Assembly: GCA_016936695.1 (NCBI GenBank) | Contig: JAFGXK010000258.1 | Location: forward strand, 1 to 12,416 | Direction of reading: 5' to 3' | DNA length: 12,416 nucleotides | From: Bacteroidales bacterium | GTDB taxonomy: Bacteria > Bacteroidota > Bacteroidia > Bacteroidales > VadinHA17 | Part shown: one piece after another, positions 1 through 6,405 of the stretch | How positions within the stretch are numbered: the first letter of the stretch is position 1 | How the letters are laid out: each line of letters starts with the position of its first letter | The notes under the pieces: model-generated | Database searches by the model: none | What the model was told of the DNA's origin: nothing | Seen by the model: the letters and a program-made list of their open reading frames with translations, nothing else | Program-made: the position numbers and the translations under genes

Positions 1-144
1 AATCAGTGGACCAACAGGCTGATCGGCGATCAGAAAGCTACAGCCGGTAATAAGATACTCAACTCCCAGGTGATGGTCTGGGGAAGGAATCCGGCTGAGT
101 CGGGTTTACTGGGCCCGGTAACGATACTTAAATCGTCAGAATAG
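1..144 (+). CDS. C-terminal fragment of a large glycoside hydrolase, GH106 alpha-L-rhamnosidase-like (5' truncated by window edge)
   Basis: Frame 1 is open from the first base to a TAG stop at 142-144, giving 47 residues. The fragment holds the motif W-T-N-R-L-I-G-D near its start and S-G-L-L-G-P-V-T-I near its end. This pair (W-x-N-R-L-I-G-D, then about 25 residues later S-G-L-L-G-P-V) is what I recall from the last beta-sandwich of GH106-type alpha-L-rhamnosidases and related large Bacteroidota glycosidases, which are usually secreted enzymes of about 1000 residues. The next gene starts one base after this stop, so the two are probably co-transcribed. The catalytic domain lies outside the window, so the family assignment rests on the tail alone. 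A related GH2-like sandwich enzyme is the main alternative. Confidence 0.6.
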   Translation, partial: NQWTNRLIGDQKATAGNKILNSQVMVWGRNPAESGLLGPVTILKSSE

Positions 145-145
145 A

Positions 146-1444
146 ATGAAAAAGATCAGTTTTTGCGTTGTTATTTTATTAACAATACTTGTCTTCAAGG
201 CGGAAGCTCAGGGTCAGAAGCCTGTAAATGATGTTGTTGCAGGAATTACGGTAAACTATGATGAATCAAAGGCTGGAACATACACCCTTCCCGATCCACT
301 TGTAATGGCGAATGGCAGGAAAGTGAAAAATGCCAGAGAGTGGTTCAGAAAGAGAAGGCCTGAAATACTGTCGCTTTTCGAGGAACATCAGTATGGCAAG
401 GTGCCTCTGCCTCCCGCCGACTTATCCTTCAATGTTTATGACAAGGGAACTCCTGCGCTGAATGGAGCTGCAATAAGAAAACAGGTGACTGTCTATTTCA
501 CTAAAGACACATCAGCCCACAAGATGGATATCCTGATCTATATCCCCGCAACTGCCACAAAGCCTGTACCGGTCTTTTTTAATGTAGGTTTCATGCCCAA
601 TGCCACCATCACGGATGATCCGGGAATAAAGGCCGGATTAATGCGTGATCCGAAAGGCAACCTCGTACCTGTACAAAGGAAAGGCGGATTCGGCCGGATG
701 GATGTAAACCAGTTCCTTTCGCAGGGTATCGGTTTTGCAACTGTCAATTACAGCGAGATTGAGCCTGATTTTGGCGAAGGAATTAAATACGGGATCAGGG
801 GATATTATCTTAAGAAAGGTCAGGACTATCCTGCTCCAAATGAATGGGGTGCAATTTCCGCGTGGTCGTGGGGACTAAGCAGGGCGATGGACTATCTCGA
901 GACAGATCCTCAGATCGATGCCGCAAAGGTTGCACTGTTCGGAGTATCAAGGCTGGGTAAGACTGTACTATGGACCGGTGCCCGTGATCAGAGGTTCGGG
1001 ATGGTCATTGCAAGCTGTTCAGGGGAAGGTGGAGCGGCTCTTTCAAGAAGGAATTATGGTGAGAACATCGACCACATGACACATCCCACAAGGTATTTTT
1101 ATCAGTTTGCAGCCAACTGGAGAAACTATAAGGACAACCCTTCTCTTTCGCCTGTTGATGCCCACATGCTGGTTGCACTGATGGCTCCAAGGCCGCTTTT
1201 GCTTCAGACAGGCACCACGGACAACTGGTCGGATCCGAAGGGTGAGTTTCTTTCCGCTGTGGCAGCCAGCCCGGTTTACGAACTTCTCGGAAAGAAGGCA
1301 CTTGGCACTGAAGTGTGGCCGGAGGCAGGAGTTCCGGTACTGAACGACCTGGGATATTTCATGCACGAAGGAGGCCACGGCTCAATGCCGGGGGACTTCG
1401 CGATATTTATTAGGTTCATGAAGAAGCATTTCTTTGGAGAGTAA
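146..1444 (+). CDS. Secreted CE15-family glucuronoyl esterase (alpha/beta hydrolase)
   Basis: The 432-residue protein begins with a Sec signal peptide: a KK n-region, a hydrophobic stretch over residues 5-17, and probable cleavage near A-E-A-Q at about 22. The rest reads as an alpha/beta-hydrolase of carbohydrate esterase family 15. The nucleophile elbow G-V-S-R-L-G-K lies at 266-272 with Ser268 as predicted nucleophile. The block C-S-G-E-G-G-A-A-L follows, with Glu294, and then R-R-N-Y-G-E. The C-terminal H-E-G-G-H-G at 407-412 carries the candidate catalytic His407. Asp363 in D-N-W-S-D-P is an alternative acid position. Known CE15 enzymes cleave esters between glucuronic acid of xylan and lignin alcohols, probably in the periplasm or outside the cell. 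Length is typical of bacterial members. The start lies one base after the preceding hydrolase stop, with no clear Shine-Dalgarno, so translational coupling is likely. The natural substrate cannot be read from the sequence. Confidence 0.87.
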   Translation: MKKISFCVVILLTILVFKAEAQGQKPVNDVVAGITVNYDESKAGTYTLPDPLVMANGRKVKNAREWFRKRRPEILSLFEEHQYGKVPLPPADLSFNVYDKGTPALNGAAIRKQVTVYFTKDTSAHKMDILIYIPATATKPVPVFFNVGFMPNATITDDPGIKAGLMRDPKGNLVPVQRKGGFGRMDVNQFLSQGIGFATVNYSEIEPDFGEGIKYGIRGYYLKKGQDYPAPNEWGAISAWSWGLSRAMDYLETDPQIDAAKVALFGVSRLGKTVLWTGARDQRFGMVIASCSGEGGAALSRRNYGENIDHMTHPTRYFYQFAANWRNYKDNPSLSPVDAHMLVALMAPRPLLLQTGTTDNWSDPKGEFLSAVAASPVYELLGKKALGTEVWPEAGVPVLNDLGYFMHEGGHGSMPGDFAIFIRFMKKHFFGE

Positions 1445-1487
1445 ATAAAAGCATAATACAGGAGACAACTAAAATAAACCAGAAAAT

Positions 1488-2888
1488 ATGAAAAGCAATC
1501 GCAGAGATTTCCTCAGGATTACCGGGCTGACAGGCCTCGGACTGGCCGGAAGCAGCCTTCTAAAGGCAATCGGCACTGAACCCGCTCCATTCTCAACACC
1601 GGGCAGTCAGATTTTCAATATGTCGGGCTATGCGGCACCCCGTCTCGACACGGTACGGATAGGATTCATCGGTCTGGGCAACAGAGGGCCCGGTCATGTG
1701 TCGAGCATGAGCCTTCTTGAGGGTGTCGAGATCAAGGCGCTTTGTGATGTAGTTCCAGAAGAAGTTGAAAAGACAAGAAAGAGGATCGAATCTACAGGTT
1801 TTAAACCTGTTCTGTATTCAGGCGATCCGGAAGGATGGAAAAGAATGTGCGAAAGGGACGACATTGACCTTGTTTACATATGCACTCCATGGAATATGCA
1901 TGCAGAAATGGCAGTATTTGCCATGGAACACGGTAAGCATGTGGCGATTGAGGTACCTGCAGCCGTAACAATGGATGAGTGCTGGCAGCTTGTTGAAACT
2001 TCCGAAAAGACCCGGAAGCATTGCATGATGATGGAGAATTGCTGCTACGACTTTTTCGAACTCCTTACACTTAACATGGCCAGGCAGGGTTTCTTCGGCG
2101 ACATTATCCACGGAGAAGGAGCATACATACACAACCTCCTGGGAAGCAACTTCAATAAAACAGGATACTGGGAGATGTGGCGCCTTGAGGAAAACTCAAC
2201 CCGCCGGGGCAACCTTTACCCGACCCACGGGCTGGGACCTGTCTGCCAGATAATGGATATAAACAGGGGCGACAAAATGAATTTCCTGGTGTCGGTAATG
2301 AGCGCAGACTTTATGATGAATAATACTGCCAAAGGCCTTGCCGAAAAAGATACCTTCTACAAAAAATATGTCGACAGGAAGTACAGGGGGAACATGACGA
2401 CAACCACGGTCCTTACTGAGAAAGGCAGGACCATAATGATCCAGCATGATGTAACCTCACCCAATGTATATTCACGTATTCATAAGGTCAGCGGGACGAA
2501 GGCAGCAGCCCTGAAATACCCTCTCCCGGCAAAGATCTCAATTGGTGATGAATGGGTTAAGGATGAGGATATGAAGGCACTGGAGGAGAAATTTGCTCCT
2601 CCAATAGTGAAAAAAGTCGGCGAACTGGCAAAAAAAGTCGGAGGCCATGGCGGAATGGATTTCCTCGAGAACTGGAGGCTGATCGACTGTCTGCGCAACG
2701 GGCTGCCTCTCGACCAGGATGTATATGATGCAGCTCTCTGGAGCGCCATTGCACCATTAAGCGAATGGTCGGTCGAAAGCAGGTCGTATCCCGTTCCTGT
2801 TCCGGATTTCACAAGGGGAGCGTGGAAAACAAACGCACCGGTCGACATCACGCTGGAAAAGGGAGGCACCACAAAGGTGATAAGATAA
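1488..2888 (+). CDS. Tat-exported Gfo/Idh/MocA-family protein, GH109 (alpha-N-acetylgalactosaminidase)-like
   Basis: This 466-residue protein opens with a twin-arginine signal (S-N-R-R-D-F-L-R, Arg5-Arg6) followed by a Gly/Leu-rich hydrophobic stretch. That suits export of a protein folded around a nucleotide. The Rossmann NAD-binding loop G-F-I-G-L-G-N-R-G is at 59-67. Further Gfo/Idh/MocA hallmarks are Y-I-C-T-P-W-N-M-H and the E-V-P motif of the lysine/proline region, here G-K-H-V-A-I-E-V-P. The segment E-M-W-R-L-E-E-N followed by G-N-L-Y-P-T-H-G-L-G-P (Tyr244, His247) and N-R-G-D-K-M is characteristic of GH109. These enzymes hydrolyse alpha-N-acetylgalactosaminides by an NAD-dependent oxidation-elimination route in which Tyr and His of Y-P-T-H are active-site residues. 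The gene follows the esterase by 43 bases; a GGAG at 1461-1464 is too far upstream to be a standard ribosome site. Many Bacteroidota paralogues of this subfamily are uncharacterised, so the substrate is uncertain. Confidence 0.85.
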   Translation: MKSNRRDFLRITGLTGLGLAGSSLLKAIGTEPAPFSTPGSQIFNMSGYAAPRLDTVRIGFIGLGNRGPGHVSSMSLLEGVEIKALCDVVPEEVEKTRKRIESTGFKPVLYSGDPEGWKRMCERDDIDLVYICTPWNMHAEMAVFAMEHGKHVAIEVPAAVTMDECWQLVETSEKTRKHCMMMENCCYDFFELLTLNMARQGFFGDIIHGEGAYIHNLLGSNFNKTGYWEMWRLEENSTRRGNLYPTHGLGPVCQIMDINRGDKMNFLVSVMSADFMMNNTAKGLAEKDTFYKKYVDRKYRGNMTTTTVLTEKGRTIMIQHDVTSPNVYSRIHKVSGTKAAALKYPLPAKISIGDEWVKDEDMKALEEKFAPPIVKKVGELAKKVGGHGGMDFLENWRLIDCLRNGLPLDQDVYDAALWSAIAPLSEWSVESRSYPVPVPDFTRGAWKTNAPVDITLEKGGTTKVIR

Positions 2889-2900
2889 AGAGCGCCCGGC

Positions 2901-4826
2901 TCACTTCTTCCATGCCAGCTTGTGGCTGCTGTCCTGAATTATTTTATTATGATCGAGAAGCCAGCGGATAACCCTTATAACCTTTTCCTCCGGCTGGCTT
3001 ACCAGTTTAACGAGTTCTTCAGGATCGGGCGTATGTTCTGTAAGGATTTCCTTGATTTCTTCCAGGATGATATCAAATTCATATTTGCTCAGGTCGAGCT
3101 CATTCCTTTCGCGGCATACATCGCATGTTCCGCACCGGTCGGATTCCTCACCGAAATAATCGAGAAGCATAACCTCCCTGCATCTGTTGGTCGATTCTGC
3201 GTAATCGATCATTTTATCAAGGCGTGCGATATATTTCTCTTTGACATGAAGGTAGTTCTCCGGAGAAATAAGAAGTGCTTTCCTGACAAGCCGCTCTTCG
3301 GTAAAGATAACCAGGGAAGTAAGTTTCCCCGGTATGTACCGGATGATGTTCATCGACGACAGTTTTACAAGGTAATTATAAACTGTATCCCTCGTAATCG
3401 CGGCCTTACGGGAAAGTGAGTCCTCGTTGATAGCCACGAATTCGGTGAACATTCCGGTGTAGGACCTGAGAAGGAGTTTTATGAAGCCGTCAAATGATTC
3501 GTTTGCAACCTGAAATTTGTAAAGGTCGTCGCGTCCCACAACAAAATGCACCCGTGACGGATTATTAATTTCTTCCGTAAATTCGACATATCCCTCTCTC
3601 TGGAGAAAGGCAAGGCTGTTGTAGGTTTCAATCACGGGCAGCCGGAAGCGAGAAACGAATTCAGCCATATTGAAGTCAAAGACGTTGTTCTTTCCCGAGC
3701 CGAGCGGCACCATAAGATAATTGCACAATGCCTCATATACATCCTTGATCCTCTCCACCTCGGGAAATTTCTGCCTCAGGGAATCATATAACCGGGTTTT
3801 GTCGGATGGTGAAAAAAGAAGCACAGCCCAGGCAGGTTTGCCATCCCTTCCGGCCCTGCCGCTTTCCTGAAAATAATTCTCAAGCGAATCAGGGGTATCC
3901 CAGTGGATCACGAACCTTACATCGGCCTTATCGATTCCCATTCCGAAGGCGTTGGTCGATACTATAACCCGTGTCTTTCCGGTCGACCATGCTGCCTGTT
4001 TCCTGTCTCTCAGTTCATCGGATAGACCGGCATGATAGAAGTCGGCATCTATCCCGTTGGCAACCAGAAATTCCGCAACTTCCTTGCTTCTCTTCCTGCT
4101 GCGGACATACACTATTCCGCTGCCCTTAACACTTCCCAGCGTTTTCAGAAGGTAGCTTCCTTTTTCTTCGACCTGGCGGACTAGATAGGAGATGTTTTTC
4201 CGGGCGAAGCTGGTCCGGAGCACATTTTTCGTTCTGAAGGCAAGCTTCTCCATTATGTCATCCACTACCGCCGAAGTAGCAGTGGCTGTAAGCGCCAGAA
4301 AAGGAATTTCAGGGGATATGATTTCCCTGAGGGAGGCTATTTTCAGGTATGATGGCCTGAAATCGTAGCCCCACTGGGAAATGCAATGAGCCTCATCGAT
4401 TGCAACAAGAGAAAGGTTAAGGCGTCCGGCTTTTCCCTGGAACAACGGAGTGGAGATTCGTTCGGGGGAAACATAAAGGAACTTGTAATCGCCGTAAATA
4501 CAGTTTTCGATTGTGATATCAATCTCCTCCCTGGTCATGGCAGAATGAATCATCAGCGATTTGATCTCAAGGCTGTTAAGGCGATTCACCTGTTCTTTCA
4601 TCAAGGCAATAAGAGGAGTGATTACGAGGCATGTCCCTTCCATTGCCAGGGCCGGTACCTGAAAAGTGATCGATTTACCTCCTCCGGTAGGCATGAGGGC
4701 AAGTGTGTCTCTGCCTTCTGCAACCGAACGGATAATTTCCTCCTGAAGAGGCCTGAAGGATGTGAATCCCCAATACCTGGTCAGGATTTTCCTGCATTGT
4801 TCTATCGTTACCGTTTGCCGGGGCAT
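2901..4826 (-). CDS. recQ: RecQ-family ATP-dependent DNA helicase (short form, C-terminal zinc cysteines)
   Basis: A 641-residue superfamily 2 helicase with 3'-5' unwinding expected from the family. Motif 0 is G-F-x-x-F-R-P-L-Q at 20-28, Walker A P-T-G-G-G-K-S at 46-52, and DEAH at 144-147, followed by the RecQ aromatic loop C-I-S-Q-W-G-Y-D-F-R. Motif III is L-T-A-T-A-T near 179, and motifs V/VI run through M-G-I-D-K to Q-E-S-G-R-A-G-R-D-G (296-329). Two winged-helix-like stretches follow (about 365-430 and 455-515). The putative zinc cysteines come next: Cys549, Cys565, Cys568 and Cys571. In E. coli RecQ the zinc site directly follows the helicase core and an HRDC domain ends the protein; no HRDC is evident here. 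I prefer the ATG at 4826, because the frame can only be extended to a TTG at 4844. Bacteroidota often carry several recQ paralogues, so the symbol names the family only. The gene is convergent with the GH109-like gene and divergent from guaB. Confidence 0.93.
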   Translation of the reverse strand: MPRQTVTIEQCRKILTRYWGFTSFRPLQEEIIRSVAEGRDTLALMPTGGGKSITFQVPALAMEGTCLVITPLIALMKEQVNRLNSLEIKSLMIHSAMTREEIDITIENCIYGDYKFLYVSPERISTPLFQGKAGRLNLSLVAIDEAHCISQWGYDFRPSYLKIASLREIISPEIPFLALTATATSAVVDDIMEKLAFRTKNVLRTSFARKNISYLVRQVEEKGSYLLKTLGSVKGSGIVYVRSRKRSKEVAEFLVANGIDADFYHAGLSDELRDRKQAAWSTGKTRVIVSTNAFGMGIDKADVRFVIHWDTPDSLENYFQESGRAGRDGKPAWAVLLFSPSDKTRLYDSLRQKFPEVERIKDVYEALCNYLMVPLGSGKNNVFDFNMAEFVSRFRLPVIETYNSLAFLQREGYVEFTEEINNPSRVHFVVGRDDLYKFQVANESFDGFIKLLLRSYTGMFTEFVAINEDSLSRKAAITRDTVYNYLVKLSSMNIIRYIPGKLTSLVIFTEERLVRKALLISPENYLHVKEKYIARLDKMIDYAESTNRCREVMLLDYFGEESDRCGTCDVCRERNELDLSKYEFDIILEEIKEILTEHTPDPEELVKLVSQPEEKVIRVIRWLLDHNKIIQDSSHKLAWKK

Positions 4827-4829
4827 ATA

Positions 4830-4837
4830 CAAATGTA
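4830..4837 (-). promoter_or_regulatory. Candidate -7 element (TAnnTTTG) for the RecQ gene
   Basis: Read on the minus strand, these bases are TACATTTG, an exact match to the Bacteroidota sigma-ABfr -7 consensus TAnnTTTG. An A-tract complementary to the T run at 4860-4867 lies upstream. I see no good -33 TTTG at the expected spacing. The box ends only three bases before the RecQ ATG at 4826, which would place transcription start at or next to the start codon. It may therefore mark a leaderless transcript or be a chance match. Confidence 0.3.
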
Positions 4838-4859
4838 GCAACAAGTTTTCAGAGTGCTG

Positions 4860-4890
4860 TTTTTTTTAGTAATTTGCGCCCACAAAAACC
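4860..4890 (+). promoter_or_regulatory. Probable guaB promoter and leader region
   Basis: The 78 bases between the two divergent genes (4827-4904) must hold the guaB promoter. They contain a run of eight T (4860-4867) followed by AGTAATTTG, an imperfect -7-like element ending at 4876. The TTTG core is present, but the upstream TA is one base closer than in TAnnTTTG. A start around 4882 would give a leader of roughly 20-25 bases. I see no riboswitch-sized structure or convincing operator in the space. Confidence 0.3.
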
Positions 4891-4897
4891 AAAAGGA
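4891..4897 (+). promoter_or_regulatory. Ribosome binding site that fixes the guaB start
   Basis: The purine-rich AAAAGGA sits seven bases before the ATG at 4905. It favours that ATG over the upstream in-frame GTG at 4854, which would add 17 residues outside the normal IMPDH N-terminus and start before the likely promoter. It is the clearest Shine-Dalgarno-like site in the window. Confidence 0.55.
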
Positions 4898-4904
4898 TCA
4901 GACA

Positions 4905-6386
4905 ATGTCATTTTTTGAGGAAAAAATAATTTTCGAAGGTTTGACCTTTGATGATGTCCTTCTTGTTCCTTCATATTCTGAGGTGCTTCCAAGGGAAGTG
5001 GATATCAGTTCTATGTTCAGCAGGAACATAAAGATCCATACTCCGGTGGTTTCGGCGGCGATGGACACTGTCACGGAGGATGAGCTTGCCATAGCCATCG
5101 CCAGGGAAGGCGGCATAGGTGTGATCCACAAGAACATGCCTGTTGAAAGACAGGCTGCACAGGTAAAGAGGGTAAAAAGGGCTGAAAACGTTATGATCTT
5201 TGATCCCATAACAATCGGGCTCGAGGCAACGGTGGCCGAAGCCATTAATCTGATGACTGAATATAAGATCGGAGGCATTCCGGTCATCGACAGGGGAGGC
5301 ATACTCAAGGGGATTGTCACCAACAGGGATCTGAGGTTTGAAAAAAACAACAATAAAAAGATCACGGAAGTGATGACTACCGACCTCATTACGACCAATC
5401 ACCAGACGGATCTGAAGGCAGCGGCACGTATTCTGCAGAAGCACAAAATAGAAAAACTGCCGATGGTGGATGAATCGGGAAAGCTGATCGGCCTTATAAC
5501 ATACAAGGATATTACCAAAATAAAGGATCGTCCCAACTCATGCAAGGATGACAAGGGAAGGCTGAGGGTTGCCGCTGCAGTAGGTATCGCATCCGACACC
5601 CTGTTAAGGGTCGAGGCCCTCATAAATGCAGGGGTTGATGCCATTGTGATTGATACAGCCCATGCTCATACAAAAAGTGTACTGAAGATTCTCAGGGAGG
5701 TAAAGAAAGCATATCCGTCTGTCGAGGTGATTGCAGGCAATATCGGGACCGCAGAGGCCGCCAGGAGTCTGGTGGACGAGGGCGCGGATGCCGTTAAAGT
5801 CGGGATCGGACCAGGATCAATTTGCACCACAAGGATTATTGCAGGAGTGGGCGTGCCCCAGCTTAGCGCCATCTACAACGTGGCAATGGCAATAAAAGGA
5901 TCGGGTGTGCCTGTGATAGCTGACGGTGGTATAAGATATTCTGGTGATATAATAAAAGCAATTGCAGCCGGAGCTGATTCGATAATGGCCGGCTCGCTCT
6001 TTGCCGGAGTCGAGGAATCGCCGGGCGACACCATTATCTACAACGGACGTAAATTCAAGGCTTACAGGGGAATGGGTTCGATTGAGGCCATGCAGCAGGG
6101 ATCCAAGGACCGGTATTTCCAGGATATCGAGGATGATATACGGAAACTAGTTCCGGAGGGCATTGAAGCCAGGGTTGCGTATAAAGGCACACTCTCGGAA
6201 GTCATCTTTCAGATGATGGGCGGACTAAGAGCCGGGATGGGTTACCTTGGCGCCAAAAATATAAGTGTTCTCAAGTCGGACAGCAAATTTACAAGAATCA
6301 CTCATTCAGGTATAATCGAGAGCCATCCTCATGATGTGGCAATAACAAGGGAATCGCCGAACTATAGCAGGAAGTCTTTCGAATAA
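4905..6386 (+). CDS. guaB: Inosine-5'-monophosphate dehydrogenase (IMPDH)
   Basis: The 493-residue cytoplasmic enzyme oxidises IMP to XMP with NAD, the first committed step of guanine nucleotide synthesis. The N-terminus T-F-D-D-V-L-L-V-P is standard. Two CBS domains, the usual regulatory insert, span about 99-146 and 158-206. The (beta/alpha)8 core then resumes. The catalytic loop G-P-G-S-I-C-T-T-R carries Cys307, and the mobile flap carries the Arg403-Tyr404 pair in G-S-K-D-R-Y-F. Phosphate-binding A-D-G-G-I-R and M-G-S-I-E-A-M are present. Full length is as expected for bacterial IMPDH. Small departures from the commonest sequences are D-T-A-H-A-H (usually D-T-A-H-G-H) and E-A-R-V-A-Y-K-G in the flap region. 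It heads a tightly packed gene string and starts divergently from recQ. No terminator is seen in the 19 bases before the next gene. Confidence 0.97.
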   Translation: MSFFEEKIIFEGLTFDDVLLVPSYSEVLPREVDISSMFSRNIKIHTPVVSAAMDTVTEDELAIAIAREGGIGVIHKNMPVERQAAQVKRVKRAENVMIFDPITIGLEATVAEAINLMTEYKIGGIPVIDRGGILKGIVTNRDLRFEKNNNKKITEVMTTDLITTNHQTDLKAAARILQKHKIEKLPMVDESGKLIGLITYKDITKIKDRPNSCKDDKGRLRVAAAVGIASDTLLRVEALINAGVDAIVIDTAHAHTKSVLKILREVKKAYPSVEVIAGNIGTAEAARSLVDEGADAVKVGIGPGSICTTRIIAGVGVPQLSAIYNVAMAIKGSGVPVIADGGIRYSGDIIKAIAAGADSIMAGSLFAGVEESPGDTIIYNGRKFKAYRGMGSIEAMQQGSKDRYFQDIEDDIRKLVPEGIEARVAYKGTLSEVIFQMMGGLRAGMGYLGAKNISVLKSDSKFTRITHSGIIESHPHDVAITRESPNYSRKSFE

Positions 6387-6405
6387 CGGATCTTCTCGTA
6401 GTGCC

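Noticed and set aside
2889..2904. Short inverted repeat GAGC-GCCCG-GCTC between the converging GH109-like and RecQ genes as a terminator
   Set aside because: The stem has only four base pairs, lacks a T tract on either side, and overlaps the RecQ stop codon region. It is too weak to call.
2922..3419. Open frame of 165 codons on the + strand inside the RecQ gene
   Set aside because: It is entirely antisense to a strongly supported helicase gene, has no ribosome site, and its translation resembles no family I know.
4386..4838. Open frame of 150 codons on the + strand antisense to the RecQ N-terminal half
   Set aside because: It covers the helicase motifs on the other strand, and its composition is that of a shadow frame.
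4827..4844. TTG at 4844 as the start of RecQ
   Set aside because: The ATG at 4826 is a stronger start codon, sits at the usual distance from the first helicase motif, and the extra six residues add nothing recognisable.
4854..4904. Upstream GTG at 4854 as the start of guaB
   Set aside because: It would add 17 residues not typical of IMPDH, and a ribosome site with proper spacing precedes the ATG at 4905.
4827..4904. Purine riboswitch ahead of guaB
   Set aside because: Once promoters are placed, only about 20-30 bases of leader remain, too short for a known purine riboswitch, and no matching hairpins are visible.
4898..5444. Two overlapping minus-strand open frames antisense to guaB
   Set aside because: They are antisense to the CBS and N-terminal parts of IMPDH. 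The hydrophobic appearance of one comes from reading the complement of guaB codons.
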